Positions 23,739 through 33,699 of a stretch of 64,000 nucleotides of DNA are shown here, piece by piece. The position numbers and the translations under genes were made by a program. Numbering within the stretch: position 1 is the first letter of the stretch; each line of letters starts with the position of its first letter. Under the pieces are notes generated by a model. That model saw only the letters and a program-made list of their open reading frames with translations. It made no database searches and was not told where the DNA came from. Source of the DNA: DUOA01 sp012839095 (GTDB taxonomy: Bacteria > Bacillota > Clostridia > Caldicoprobacterales > DTU083); the NCBI GenBank assembly GCA_050951505.1, contig JBMNJE010000011.1, forward strand, positions 62,001 to 126,000, given 5' to 3'.

Positions 23739-25667
23739 ATGCATATAACTACTGCAAACACTGATGATACTGATAACTCTGTTCAGACAACCGGAATGAC
23801 CGGTGTACGGAAAAACCTTGCAATTGAGCTGCTGGACAAGCAGGTTCGCAAGCAATATCTGCATACTGAAAAACATGGGCTTTTTGATATACTTAAGGTC
23901 ATGTACCGGCCTGTTCTAAAGAACAGGAAAATTGTTGCTGCTTCAGTTGCCTATGCCCTTACCGATGGAGTACTCCCTCTTCTTTCCATATCCATCGTAC
24001 ATATCCTGGTTCAACTGCTTACACAGCAGAATGCAACACCGCAAAGGTTCATAACAGCAGCAGGAATTTATGCCCTTATATTTTTTGTTTGTTCTTCTCT
24101 TTCCTCTCAATTGAAGCATCGAAATTATTCCTATTTCATGAATCTGCGCATGACAAACCTGAACAGAGCAATGCAGCAGTTCATGGTTATGGATTACGGC
24201 TTGTTTGAAAATGCTTCCTTTCTGGATGACGTGGGAAATTGGGATCGAAGCCTTCAAAGCAATAACAGAGGTCTTGAAGGAGCGTATCACAGAATCTTTG
24301 AGATGGGAGGAACTTTTGTCTCGGTCTTGCTGCTTGGCGGCTTACTGGCTCTGGTAAGTCCATGGATTGCTTTGGTTGGCCTTGTGTTTATTACTGTATT
24401 CTACCTTGTACAGAAAAACATTACCATATACCAGCATAATCGCAGGGAAGAACTGCAAAAGGTCCGGCGCAGAACAGACCGCTTCACCTCAGAGTCCTCA
24501 GACTTCCGATATGGAAAGGACATGCGCCTGTTTCAGATGGAGGAGCGTTTCCGGCAGACATTCCGACCTCTCCTTGCTGCCTACGAAAAGCTTTACAAGG
24601 CTTTCACCAGACGGGAGCTTCAGCTGTCCTTCCTGGAATCCGCTGCCCTGGTACTTATTGACATCGTAAGCTTTTTCGCTCTGATTGCAGGGGTTCATGC
24701 AGGAAAGATATTCATGGCGGAATTTGTTATGCTGCTGACCGCTGTCACCTTATTTACCCAAACCGTCCAATTATTTGCCCAGGGTCTTGCATTTGTCAAA
24801 AGCGAAACTCTCTATTACGGAGATACCATAGACTTTATGGAGGCAGATCTGGTATCAACCGGAGGGGATGGTGAGATCCCAGGTGACGGCCCTGTTACAG
24901 TTGAATTTCGTAATGTTTCCTTCTGCTATCCCGGCACGGAAGCCTTAGTACTGGAGAACCTGAATCTTACTATTAAAGCAGGTGAAAAGTGCGCCCTGGT
25001 CGGCGTGAACGGTGCGGGGAAAACCACTATGGTTAAGCTCATAACAGGTCTTTATCAGCCTACAGAAGGCAAGATCCTTATAAATGGAGTGGATGCAGCG
25101 ACCATACCTCAGGAACAGCTTTATTCATTGTTCGGCGTAGTATTTCAGGAGGTACAGCCCCTGGCACTTACCATTGCAGAAAATGTGGCAGCCGCAGATA
25201 CGGATATAGACAGGGATCGTGTTGTGGAAAACCTGAAAAAGGCAGGGCTCTGGGAGAAAGTTTCCTCCCTGCCAAAGGGAATTGACTCGCCGATGCTGAA
25301 GGTAATCGAAGAGGATGGGGTAGTCCTTTCCGGCGGTGAGAACCAGAAGCTTGCCATTGCAAGAGCTCTTTACCGGGAAGGAGCCCGTATGATGATAATG
25401 GACGAACCGACGGCTGCGCTGGATGCTCTGGCGGAAGAAAGGATATATCGTGAATTTGACGCTATTCTGTCCGGCAAGACGGCGCTGTTTATCTCCCATC
25501 GTCTGGCCTCAACTCGTTTCTGTGACCGCATAATTCTGCTTAATGGAGGCCGGATTGCACAGCAGGGCACTCATGATGAGCTGATGGAAGAGGAAGGCCT
25601 TTACCGAACTATGTTTCTGACCCAGGGCAAATATTATCAGGATAAGAATGAGGAGGTGACAGTATGA
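23739..25667 (+). CDS. ABC half-transporter (permease-ATPase fusion), first of pair
   Basis: A 642-residue type IV exporter half. Residues 60-340 hold about six membrane helices. The ATPase has Walker A GVNGAGKTT, Q-loop GVVFQEV, signature LSGGENQKLAIARAL, Walker B MMIMDEPTAALD and H-loop FISHRLAS, all intact. It overlaps the second half-transporter by 4 bp (ATGA), so the two are translationally coupled and probably form a heterodimer. Substrate (drug, peptide or lipid) is unknown. An ArsR-type regulator precedes it. ATG 23739 follows GGAGGG at about 11 nt. Confidence 0.9.
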   Translation: MHITTANTDDTDNSVQTTGMTGVRKNLAIELLDKQVRKQYLHTEKHGLFDILKVMYRPVLKNRKIVAASVAYALTDGVLPLLSISIVHILVQLLTQQNATPQRFITAAGIYALIFFVCSSLSSQLKHRNYSYFMNLRMTNLNRAMQQFMVMDYGLFENASFLDDVGNWDRSLQSNNRGLEGAYHRIFEMGGTFVSVLLLGGLLALVSPWIALVGLVFITVFYLVQKNITIYQHNRREELQKVRRRTDRFTSESSDFRYGKDMRLFQMEERFRQTFRPLLAAYEKLYKAFTRRELQLSFLESAALVLIDIVSFFALIAGVHAGKIFMAEFVMLLTAVTLFTQTVQLFAQGLAFVKSETLYYGDTIDFMEADLVSTGGDGEIPGDGPVTVEFRNVSFCYPGTEALVLENLNLTIKAGEKCALVGVNGAGKTTMVKLITGLYQPTEGKILINGVDAATIPQEQLYSLFGVVFQEVQPLALTIAENVAAADTDIDRDRVVENLKKAGLWEKVSSLPKGIDSPMLKVIEEDGVVLSGGENQKLAIARALYREGARMMIMDEPTAALDALAEERIYREFDAILSGKTALFISHRLASTRFCDRIILLNGGRIAQQGTHDELMEEEGLYRTMFLTQGKYYQDKNEEVTV

Positions 25668-27490
25668 GCAGTAATAGGCAGACAGCCGACAGAAGCCGTG
25701 TATCAGTAGGGAATGCACTTAAAATGCTGCTGGGATTAATCTGGAAACTTGATAAGATATACTACCTCGTGCTCGTATTTTCATCTCTATCGAATGCAGC
25801 CAATACTATTCTGAACCTGTTCATACCCAAGATTCTTATAGACGGACTAAGGCATGGCTGGGGACCGGAAAAATATATTATTGTCATAATCCTTTTGGCG
25901 GCATCAAAATACGCTCTGCTTCAGCTCCGGGCCTTTGCCAAAAGACAGGACTCCCTTCATCAGGCTATGCTGAATGCCAAATTCCCCATGGAATTTGCTA
26001 AGAAGGTTATGTCCATCGATTATGCAAACCTGGAAGATGCCGAGGTTCTGGATCTGAAGGAACGTGCCTTGTTCCCTCTGACTAATTACGGTGCCTTATT
26101 CCAGCTTCTTTCAGGTTCAGTTGACTTCTTTACCTCACTATTTACGATAACAAGTGTGGCTTCCATACTGATTGCTTTCAGTCCGCTTTTTACAGCAGCG
26201 GTATTTGTCCTTACCCTGGTTGCTCTTCTCTTGTCTGCCCGCTTTATGCAGGTGCTGAAGAAAGTCACCGAGTCAATTATTCCCATCAACCGGCGTTACG
26301 GCTATTACGCACAGGCTATGACAGAGCCGACCTTTCAGAAGGAATACAGAATCTATGGCATGCACAGGCTGATGACTAAAAAGGTAAATGAATATATGGA
26401 TGAAACTTATAACTGGCTGAACAATATTTACACTATCCAGGGAAATACCGAAACCGTACAGGCGCTCCTTACGGGAATTACCCGTTTCCTTACCTATAGC
26501 TATGCAGCTTTGCGTGTTCTGACGGAACAGTACGGAACCCGCATTACTCTGGGTGACTTCTCTATTATCATTGGCGCTGCAGAGTCTTTTGCAAATTCCT
26601 TCCGCGGTGTTGTTATGAATGTTATAAACATAGCACAGTCTGTAAGTTATCTTATGCCCTTCTGCCAATTCATGTCCATTCCAGGAACCGGCAGCAAGAG
26701 CGGGGAAAAGATGCCTGAGCCCCTTCAGACACTCGCCTTTAAGGATGTAACCTTCTCTTATCCCAATACCGATCGCATTATTCTGAATAAGATATCCTTT
26801 GAGATCAAGCAGGGAGAGAAGATATCCATAGTAGGTTTGAATAATGCAGGAAAAACCACAATCGTGAAACTGATCTGCCGGCTTTTTGAACCGGACAGCG
26901 GACAGATTCTCTGGAACGGAAGGGATATAATGGAATATGATTACGAGGCGTATATAAAGGAGATCTCATGTGTCTTTCAGGACTTTCAGCTCTTTCCCTT
27001 TACCATTAAGGAAAATATCGATACTGAAAATGCCGGTGAAAAAGCCGGACAGATGAATACCGAAGACATATGGGGTGTTTTGGATGAAGTGGGAATAAAG
27101 CCTGCCATAGAAGCACTGCCCGGCAAACTGGAAACCAGGCTGGACAAATCCCTCTATGAGGACGGAACAGACCTGTCAGGAGGACAGAAGCAGAAACTGG
27201 CCATAGCACGCTCAATATACAAAAAGGCAGATCTGGTAATACTGGATGAGCCTACAGCTGCCCTGGATCCTTTGGCGGAGAGTGAGGTATATGAGCATTT
27301 CAATGAACTTACCCGGAACAAAACTACTATTTTTATTTCTCATCGTATGAGCTCCTCCATATTCTGTGACAGGATTCTTCTGCTTCAGGACGGAAAAATT
27401 GCTGCCTATGACAGCCATGACAATCTGATGAAGGGCCATAATCTTTACCGTGATTTGTTTGAGGCTCAGGCGAAAAACTATAGAAATTGA
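25664..27490 (+). CDS. ABC half-transporter (permease-ATPase fusion), second of pair
   Basis: A 608-residue partner of the upstream gene, with the same layout: six membrane helices (residues 20-330), then an ATPase with Walker A GLNNAGKTT, Q-loop CVFQDFQLF, signature LSGGQKQKLAIARSI, Walker B LVILDEPTAALD and H-loop FISHRMSS. Both ATP sites look competent, unlike many heterodimeric exporters with one degenerate site. GAGGTG precedes ATG 25664. No strong terminator follows; the MFS gene begins 127 bp later. Confidence 0.9.
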   Translation: MSSNRQTADRSRVSVGNALKMLLGLIWKLDKIYYLVLVFSSLSNAANTILNLFIPKILIDGLRHGWGPEKYIIVIILLAASKYALLQLRAFAKRQDSLHQAMLNAKFPMEFAKKVMSIDYANLEDAEVLDLKERALFPLTNYGALFQLLSGSVDFFTSLFTITSVASILIAFSPLFTAAVFVLTLVALLLSARFMQVLKKVTESIIPINRRYGYYAQAMTEPTFQKEYRIYGMHRLMTKKVNEYMDETYNWLNNIYTIQGNTETVQALLTGITRFLTYSYAALRVLTEQYGTRITLGDFSIIIGAAESFANSFRGVVMNVINIAQSVSYLMPFCQFMSIPGTGSKSGEKMPEPLQTLAFKDVTFSYPNTDRIILNKISFEIKQGEKISIVGLNNAGKTTIVKLICRLFEPDSGQILWNGRDIMEYDYEAYIKEISCVFQDFQLFPFTIKENIDTENAGEKAGQMNTEDIWGVLDEVGIKPAIEALPGKLETRLDKSLYEDGTDLSGGQKQKLAIARSIYKKADLVILDEPTAALDPLAESEVYEHFNELTRNKTTIFISHRMSSSIFCDRILLLQDGKIAAYDSHDNLMKGHNLYRDLFEAQAKNYRN

Positions 27491-27617
27491 AGAATTATGG
27501 CTGAAATTTCTGTTTTCTCTTTAAATGTATATACTTATTATGGTATATTGAAGTCATAATGTGAGACAGCTTTAATGACCAGAGACAGCCCTTACTACTT
27601 AAGATGGGAGTATGCTT

Positions 27618-28922
27618 ATGGAAAAACTGATTCAGAAAACTGACAGAAGAGCTCGTTATTCATGGTATCTGTATGACTTCGGCAATTCTGCCTATGCTGC
27701 CATTATTCTGCTCGCAGTATATTCAACATACTTTAAGAACGTTGTAGTAGGCGGCGCAGAAGGTACACGTCTATGGGGTATTTCAGTCGGCATTGCTGCC
27801 ATCCTGGTAGCCTTCATGTCTCCGGTATTCGGCACGATTGCCGATTTTACCAAATCGAAAAAGAAGCTGCTGCTGATCTTCACCATGATATCAATTGTAT
27901 TTACCGCCTTGTTGTTCTTTGTAAGAGAAGGTCATGTATTCACCGGCATGCTGTTCTTCATTTTGGCAGAGATTGGCTATCGGGGTGCTCAGGTATTTTA
28001 TGATGCTCTTTTGTCTGATGTTTCCACACCTGAATCCATTGGCACGGTTTCCGGCAATGGCTGGGCCCTGGGGATGTTTGGCGGCATTGCAGCCTTGCTT
28101 ATCGTCCTTCTGCCCATTCAGCTGATTGGAGATCAGATGATTCCCTATGCATTTTTAATTACTGCCATCGTATTCCTGCTGGCTGCTGTTCCAACCTTCA
28201 TTTGGGTTAAGGAAAAGCGTGAGCCTGAGCAGATTCCGGAAGACAGGAATGTTGCTGTCATTGCCTTTGAAAAACTGGCTCATACCTTCCGTTCTGTGAA
28301 GCAGCACAAGGAATTCATCAAATATGCAATATCCTTCCTGGTCTATAACGATGGTATCATGATGCTGATGGATTTTGCCGCCATTATCGGGGCTACGCTA
28401 TTTGGAATGGAACAGACAGCACTTATATTGTTCGTTATTCTTATCCATTTATCGGGGGCCTTTGGAGCACTTTTGTTTGGCAAGGTTGCCGATAAAAGGA
28501 GCAGCAAGGAAGCTGTTCTCATATCCCTGGCAATCTTAATAGTCTCCGTTACAGGACTGTTTTTTATCAAGGATATCGTCTGGTTTTTTGTAATAGGGTT
28601 TTTTGCCGGTTTCTCCCTGTCCGGTGTACAGGCAGTCAGCCGTTCCATGGTCAATCAGCTTGCACCGGCGGAACAGGTGGCCGAGTTTCACGGATTCCTG
28701 TCAGTTGCCGGAAGAACCTCGACTTTTGTCGGACCACTGGTATTCAGCTTTGTTTCCTATCGTATGCACAACTGGTATACCAATCGTGGTATAGAATCAA
28801 CACTGGCGGAGCAATACGGGCTTCTCTGGGCAATCGGATCCATCGTTGCCTTCCTTGTGGTGGGCATGTTTCTTCTGCTCTTTGTAAAGCGTATTTCAAA
28901 CAAGAATATAGCGAAAGATTAA
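27618..28922 (+). CDS. MFS transporter, UMF1/Atg22-like
   Basis: A 434-residue transporter with about twelve membrane helices. The opening YSWYLYDFGNSAYAAII is the signature of the UMF1 (Atg22-like) family, and GTIADFTKSKKKLL is the MFS loop 2-3 motif. GFFAGFSLSGVQAVSRSM is also typical. Vacuolar Atg22 exports amino acids; bacterial substrates are unknown. ATG 27618 lies 8 nt after GGGAG; the in-frame ATG at 27612 is too close to it. Confidence 0.88.
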   Translation: MEKLIQKTDRRARYSWYLYDFGNSAYAAIILLAVYSTYFKNVVVGGAEGTRLWGISVGIAAILVAFMSPVFGTIADFTKSKKKLLLIFTMISIVFTALLFFVREGHVFTGMLFFILAEIGYRGAQVFYDALLSDVSTPESIGTVSGNGWALGMFGGIAALLIVLLPIQLIGDQMIPYAFLITAIVFLLAAVPTFIWVKEKREPEQIPEDRNVAVIAFEKLAHTFRSVKQHKEFIKYAISFLVYNDGIMMLMDFAAIIGATLFGMEQTALILFVILIHLSGAFGALLFGKVADKRSSKEAVLISLAILIVSVTGLFFIKDIVWFFVIGFFAGFSLSGVQAVSRSMVNQLAPAEQVAEFHGFLSVAGRTSTFVGPLVFSFVSYRMHNWYTNRGIESTLAEQYGLLWAIGSIVAFLVVGMFLLLFVKRISNKNIAKD

Positions 28923-28950
28923 CTGAATACCAAATTTCATAAAAAAAATT

Positions 28951-28978
28951 AGCGGCCTGGAATGATCACCGGGCCGCT
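28951..28978 (+). terminator. Probable terminator after the MFS gene
   Basis: AGCGGCC and GGCCGCT form a GC-rich stem, extended by CTGG/CCGG, with a T-rich tail (GATTTATATTT). Confidence 0.65.
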
Positions 28979-29081
28979 GATTTATATTTAACAATTCTTT
29001 CAAATCCATAATAGTATCCTTAAATACAGGAAGCTTGTCAGTTGGCCGGACCTTTAATTAGTAAAGAAAGCAAAATAATTA

Positions 29082-29109
29082 TTGACAAACGATAATTGTC
29101 TGCTATACT
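29082..29109 (+). promoter_or_regulatory. Strong SigA-type promoter of the DUF2975 cassette
   Basis: TTGACA (29082-29087), 16 nt, TATACT (29104-29109), about 40 bp before the DUF2975 start codon. The inverted repeat below brackets its -10 box. Confidence 0.8.
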
Positions 29110-29131
29110 TTAATTATCGTTAAACAATAAT
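29088..29131. promoter_or_regulatory. Candidate palindromic operator of the DUF2975/XRE cassette
   Basis: AACGATAATT (29088-29097) and its exact reverse complement AATTATCGTT (29112-29121) flank the -10 box. The downstream arm also belongs to a 19-bp imperfect palindrome, ATTATCGTTAAACAATAAT (29113-29131). This is a good candidate binding site for the XRE protein encoded two genes on. Confidence 0.6.
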
Positions 29132-29147
29132 ATGGGGGAGAATAGTC

Positions 29148-30116
29148 ATGAAACGATCCCGCCTGCTTTTAGTACTCGCGTTTGAAGCCCTTATCTGTAT
29201 AGCCTTCAGCATATGGAGTGGAGGGCAGAAAGATTTACTCTTTTCTGTTATGGCCTTCCCATTTGTGCAGATTGGAGCAATCCTTCGCAAAATATCACTT
29301 TCCGGCACAACCGGCAATATTATTTCCATAGTACTGTATTCTGTTTTTTGTCTCCTGCCGTCAGTATATGTGATGATTCGGGTCAGGAGAAAGGCGGCCC
29401 GCAGGGAAGACGGACTACTTCTTCTGTTAAGCATTGTTTTATTTGCAGTTATCTACATGATGATCAATCCGGCTGATATTACCAGGCATTTTGGCTCACC
29501 GGAGCTGATTGATGTAAATAAAGCATTTTTGGGCCTGGTTATATATGGTATTATAGCCGGCTACCTTGTGCTGCGGGCCTTGTGGTTATTCTCCAATAGT
29601 GAAACCGGATACATGCTCAGATATCTGAAAATTCTGCTGCGAATTGTCTGTATTGTTCTTGTATATGGAATTTTCGGAGTCGGATTAAAGTCATTATCGG
29701 GCAGTTTCAAGGACTTTGCAGCTGCAAACACAGACAGCGGCCAGGCATTATACCTGAGCTATGTATTTATCATCCTGCAGCACCTTATAGATATCCTGCC
29801 TTATGCCTTGAATATTGTCATAATATTCAGCGGTTTAAATCTTATAGACGAATTAATAATAGATCCTTACAGTATGAAGGTCACCCTTACAGCTCAAAAA
29901 ACCGGTGGAATATGCCGGATATCTGTAATAGTAATAATGCTTTCTCAGATTGCTCTTAACATCCTGCAGCTTATGCTGGGCGCTTATATTCGTTCCATTC
30001 ATTACACATTCAACGTTCCCCTGCTGTCAATTGCATTTATGCTGTCAGTCATGCTGCTGACCCGGTACTTTAAACAGGGAAGAGAGCTCAAGCACGATGT
30101 GGACAGCATCATATAA
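29148..30116 (+). CDS. DUF2975-like membrane protein
   Basis: A 322-residue polytopic membrane protein with about eight hydrophobic segments. The C-terminal half (ALYLSYVFIILQHLIDILPYAL onward) resembles DUF2975 proteins, which are typically encoded next to a small XRE regulator of the YozG type, as here (12 bp apart). The pair is thought to be a sensing or stress module, but no substrate is known. ATG 29148 follows ATGGGGGAGAATAGTC. Confidence 0.65.
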   Translation: MKRSRLLLVLAFEALICIAFSIWSGGQKDLLFSVMAFPFVQIGAILRKISLSGTTGNIISIVLYSVFCLLPSVYVMIRVRRKAARREDGLLLLLSIVLFAVIYMMINPADITRHFGSPELIDVNKAFLGLVIYGIIAGYLVLRALWLFSNSETGYMLRYLKILLRIVCIVLVYGIFGVGLKSLSGSFKDFAAANTDSGQALYLSYVFIILQHLIDILPYALNIVIIFSGLNLIDELIIDPYSMKVTLTAQKTGGICRISVIVIMLSQIALNILQLMLGAYIRSIHYTFNVPLLSIAFMLSVMLLTRYFKQGRELKHDVDSII

Positions 30117-30128
30117 AGGATGAGAAAA

Positions 30129-30356
30129 ATGGCCATACGGGTATATCTGGATGAAGTACTGAAACAGCGGGGTATGACCTCAAAGGAACTTTGCGCCTTG
30201 ATAGGAATCACAGAAGCCAATCTGTCGATTCTACGGAGCGGCAAAGCTAAAGGTGTTCGCTTCTCTACCATCAACAAAATTTGTTACTACCTTGACTGTG
30301 ATGTGGGCGATTTATTGAAATTTGACGGGAACCTGGAGGGGACAGAGGATGTATAA
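30129..30356 (+). CDS. Small XRE (YozG-like) transcriptional regulator
   Basis: A 75-residue Cro/CI helix-turn-helix protein. The domain is clear: LDEVLKQRGMTSKELCALIG, then ITEANLSILRSGKAKGVRFSTINKI (shown in part) and LDCDVGDLL. ATG 30129 follows AAAGGATGAGAAAA; the ATG at 30120 lies inside that site. Its 3' end overlaps the lipoprotein gene by 8 bp. It probably binds the palindrome at 29088-29131. Confidence 0.9.
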   Translation: MAIRVYLDEVLKQRGMTSKELCALIGITEANLSILRSGKAKGVRFSTINKICYYLDCDVGDLLKFDGNLEGTEDV

Positions 30357-31299
30357 AAGACTAATATCCATGCTTTATGCTGTAATTATGCTGCTTTTAC
30401 TGTGCAGCTGCCAGCTAGCCCGGGAGGATGGCGATGCAGGCCAGGCTGCTGACAGGCTGATAGGGGTATACATCACAAAAGAATATCTTGATCTGTTTGA
30501 TATGGAGGGATATTTGGATGATAATATTTCTTCCATAATGAAATCAAACGGACATACTATCCAAATAGAGGATGATGCACCTTATCAACAGCGAATATTT
30601 GCCAAGCTTGAATCTGAAACCCACATCGACGAAGAGACCGGAGAAAAATATGAGACAAAGATGTATGTATTTGACGATTTGGATGGCATTTCGTTTTTTG
30701 CACCCAGGATCACTGAGCCGGATGGAAGCAATTATATCGCCATTGGCGGAAGTAATGTAATTTGTGATGCACATCACACTGTTGGTACTGATTCATCACT
30801 GGAGGGAACTGTCTATATTGAGCCTGGAAGGCTGAATACGATTTATGTCAATCCAGTCTATCAGGGCGGAGACGGCAGGGTTTATCTCAGATCCGGCCAG
30901 GGCTTCAGCTTTTCCGGAATCCAGTCGGAGGGGATATTTTTCACACAGACCATGGAAGAAAAACATACTGTAACCGAAAACGGCGAAATACAGGAAGAGA
31001 GCTTCAAAGTTATACTGAATGTAGCACTTAAGTATTCTCCGGACAGCGTAACCGTCGTCCAATTGGATACACACAGCATACCGATTTCAAGGGAGAAGTA
31101 TCTTCCCGCTGAACTTCCTGGAAGTTTGGCCATTCACCCGGAAACTGCGTATGTTATTGTGGAAACACGGTCAAAATCCCCGTCCGGCGATACAGTCAGC
31201 CGGGAACTGTTTGAAGCGGGCGATGAATATTTCACCGGCTTCCATATCAGGGAAGATGGTTTTTTCGAGCCGGTACCTGTGAGTCTCCTTTGGGAATAG
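30349..31299 (+). CDS. Putative lipoprotein of the DUF2975 cassette
   Basis: A 316-residue protein. MYKRLISMLYAVIMLLLLCSC gives a lipoprotein signal peptide with lipobox LLCS-C or LLLL-C, so it should be anchored outside the membrane. The mature part is acidic and beta-rich (repeated VYIEPGRLNTIYVNP, GRVYLRSG, VTVVQLDTHSIP). No known domain was recognised. ATG 30349 lies 8 nt after GGAGGGG and overlaps the XRE stop, which indicates co-translation. Confidence 0.75.
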   Translation: MYKRLISMLYAVIMLLLLCSCQLAREDGDAGQAADRLIGVYITKEYLDLFDMEGYLDDNISSIMKSNGHTIQIEDDAPYQQRIFAKLESETHIDEETGEKYETKMYVFDDLDGISFFAPRITEPDGSNYIAIGGSNVICDAHHTVGTDSSLEGTVYIEPGRLNTIYVNPVYQGGDGRVYLRSGQGFSFSGIQSEGIFFTQTMEEKHTVTENGEIQEESFKVILNVALKYSPDSVTVVQLDTHSIPISREKYLPAELPGSLAIHPETAYVIVETRSKSPSGDTVSRELFEAGDEYFTGFHIREDGFFEPVPVSLLWE

Positions 31300-31480
31300 A
31301 AGAGCCCAAAGATGCCATTCTCCCATATCCATGCCTATTATACTAATGTAAGAGCAGACAAATCCGCTTTATTGTCATACAGAATATCTCCTATATATAT
31401 TAAACCTAAGGTAATATGTGCTATAATTATTTATAGGTTTTTACAATTTCAGGATTAGAATAAAGGAAAGGGGCTTGACA

Positions 31481-31819
31481 ATGGAGAAGATTCTGTATTA
31501 CGGCATGACCGGGGAAAAAATGTGTTTTCAGCACATTCTTATGAATGCACTGGATTTGCATTCCACAGGCGCAGAAGTGAAGATTATTTTTGAAGGGGCG
31601 TCAGTGAAACTTGTGCCGCAGTTTGAAGAGGAAAATAATCCTCTGTATAGAAGAGCCAGGAACACCGGGCTTATAGCAGGTGTATGCCTTGCCTGTTCAA
31701 AGGTACTTGGGGTATATGAGCAGAATGTCAAATCAGGTCTGACCATGCTGGATGATATGTCGGGCCACGCTGGAATGAAAAACTACATTAATGACGGATA
31801 CAAGGTTATAAGCATGTAG
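31481..31819 (+). CDS. DsrE-like cytoplasmic protein
   Basis: A 112-residue protein with a DsrE/F-like alpha/beta fold: KILYYGMTGEKMCFQHIL, AEVKIIFEGASVKL, GVCLACSKVLGV (CxxC), and DDMSGHAGMKNYINDGYKVI. The Cys pair may carry sulfur or act in redox. ATG 31481 follows GGAAAGGGG. Upstream, AAACCTA/TAGGTTT (31402-31440) forms an inverted repeat of unknown role around a TATAAT. The insertion sequence begins 69 bp downstream. Confidence 0.7.
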   Translation: MEKILYYGMTGEKMCFQHILMNALDLHSTGAEVKIIFEGASVKLVPQFEEENNPLYRRARNTGLIAGVCLACSKVLGVYEQNVKSGLTMLDDMSGHAGMKNYINDGYKVISM

Positions 31820-31887
31820 AGTATTATGATTATCCTTATGTTTCCTGACATGACTTGCCTGTTTACTTGAATTGTATCGTATTTTAA

Positions 31888-33699
31888 TAGGTAATTGCGA
31901 AACTCTTGATGTAAAAGAGGACCAAGTTACCAAATTATAGTAGAGTTGCGGACACAGGCGCAACAGTGAACATTGAAAATTGAATAACGACAAACAAAAG
32001 TTGTGGAAAACTATCCTGGTTCTAAATGAGTGCAGCAGAAATAAACCCGCATCAGAAAGCAAATACGGCAGGTGAAAGACTGAAAAAAAGAAGCTCTTAT
32101 GCTGAAATCAAAGGTTTGAGGCTTCGTATATATTTGTGCTGGTGTATGCTATCAGCAAGAAGCACAGTAACAAGTTGAGTGATACCGGCTAAGTACAAAT
32201 CAGCTTCCGTGGTAAGAGCGTTTCTTGTTTTTCGGCCAGCTACGCAGAAACTGTTTTTGAAGTGGTTGATGGATTTCTCGACAGTCACACGTATTTTGTA
32301 GGTATCATCCCATTCCTCAGTTCCTCGCACAGTTCCGGGGAAAGTACGAAGATTTTTTTCAGGGTAGACATAGAACATACGCCCACAAGGGGAATCGGTA
32401 CAAGGGCTTTCGCAGGAAGTGCGACGTCTGTGCTTACCATCCTCGCATTTTACCCAAGACATCATAGGACAGACAAACTTGAGGGTAGGCATACCACAGC
32501 GAAGATGAGAGTTGCTGGTTTCGGGTTTCATTGGAAGAGTAGGATCATTTGGGCAACAAGGCACTCCATCTTCATTAATCGGGCAATCTGGAAATTTTAG
32601 CTCACTCCTGGAATTAAGCGGTATAAATGCTTTGCTAAAACCAAGCCCATCCTCTCCAAGTAGTTCCTTGTAAATATCTATGGAATCAAAAGCGGAATCA
32701 CCGAGAAAAAACGGATGGCTTTATCAGGGGATGTTTTTCAAAGAAATCCTGTAGAGTCGGCAGAAGAGCTTTAGAATCCGCTAACGATTTATCTTCATCC
32801 GGAGAATCATCTTTCTTGGAAACTTGAATTTCGGGATGCTCAAGGTAGAAGTTTTCATCATAAAAACTAATATCTCGAACAATACCGAGTCCGTTTGTAA
32901 TCATGCCGAATTTATAGGAATAGCAGAAGTGACCATTGATATACATTTGCTTTATGGCAGGGTCAGTATCGGCGTGGGTTGGCATCAAGCCATAAGCTGC
33001 TTTATATGGATCATAAGAGTCATCGAGCCCTTTTACGACTTTCCATGTCTTCAACCTTTTAATTAAAGCGTTGATGAACTTTGGATTATTTTCCGTAACA
33101 TACGCTTCAATACCAGAGGTGTCGAAGACGGTCATGGATGCAAGCTTGCTGTCTATATCTTGACAGATTGGCTCGGTAAGGTCGACAAGGTTGTCAAACA
33201 TAGCTTTGAGGTCATCTTTAAAATCCTGTTTAAATCGAGTGAACTTTGATGCATCTGGAACCTTATGAAAACCACAGAATTCGCGTAGGTTCACGTGAAT
33301 ATGTGAGGAATAGAATCAGTAGTCTGTCGGTTTGGATGCTAAAAATTCGCTGGATAATGAGAGCAAGAATAAATCCGCTAAGAAGGTATTCACGAGGTCT
33401 CCCAATGTGCTTGTTGAAATGCATTCTAAAACTCAATGGGATAAGGGCATCAATGTCAAGGTGTTCTTCCAACATAGAAAGAAATTTGGGTTTGTCGTTA
33501 TCAAAGGATTCGAGGCAGTCTGTGTAAACATCATTGAGTGATTGCTGTTTCGATTTTATCATTAGTTTGTAACTCCTTACTTATTTGTTATTTTATAACT
33601 TGTTAACTATATTATACCACAAATAAGTGAGGAGTTATATAAAAACCTCCCCTTGGAAACGCTGAGTTTTAGCGGTTTATGGGGTTTAGCAATTACCTA
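31888..33699. mobile_element. Insertion sequence, 1812 bp, with 12-bp target duplication
   Basis: Terminal inverted repeats TAGGTAATTGC-G-AAAC (31888 onward) and the complement of TAGGTAATTGC-T-AAAC (ending 33699) bound a minus-strand transposase gene. The identical 12-mer ATCGTATTTTAA flanks both ends (31876-31887 and 33700-33711), marking the target duplication. The right end lies 33 bp before the araA ATG, just upstream of its ribosome binding site. The intact duplication suggests a fairly recent insertion; the transposase is broken, so movement would need help in trans. Confidence 0.85.
32097..33562 (-). pseudogene. Frameshifted DUF772/DDE-type transposase
   Basis: Three reading frames together form one transposase of about 480 residues. 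Frame one (33562-33263) has MIKSKQQSLNDVYTDCLE and HIGRPREYLLSGFILALIIQ, the DUF772 N-terminal domain. At 33288-33289 an extra base shifts SRE-LREFCGF into the frame of 33294-32698 (VPDASKFTRFKQDF; MTVFDTSGIEAY carries the first catalytic Asp). At a run of six A (plus strand 32704-32709) a second shift occurs before the FLGDSAFDS Asp motif. The last part (to 32097) has VTVEKSINHFKNSF with the catalytic Glu. Confidence 0.85.

Noticed and set aside
25664..27490. Considered whether the second ABC half has a degenerate ATP site
   Set aside because: Walker A, signature, Walker B and H-loop are all intact.
33246..33541. Plus-strand ORFs inside the insertion sequence
   Set aside because: Antisense to the transposase, whose broken frames carry the recognisable DUF772 and DDE motifs.
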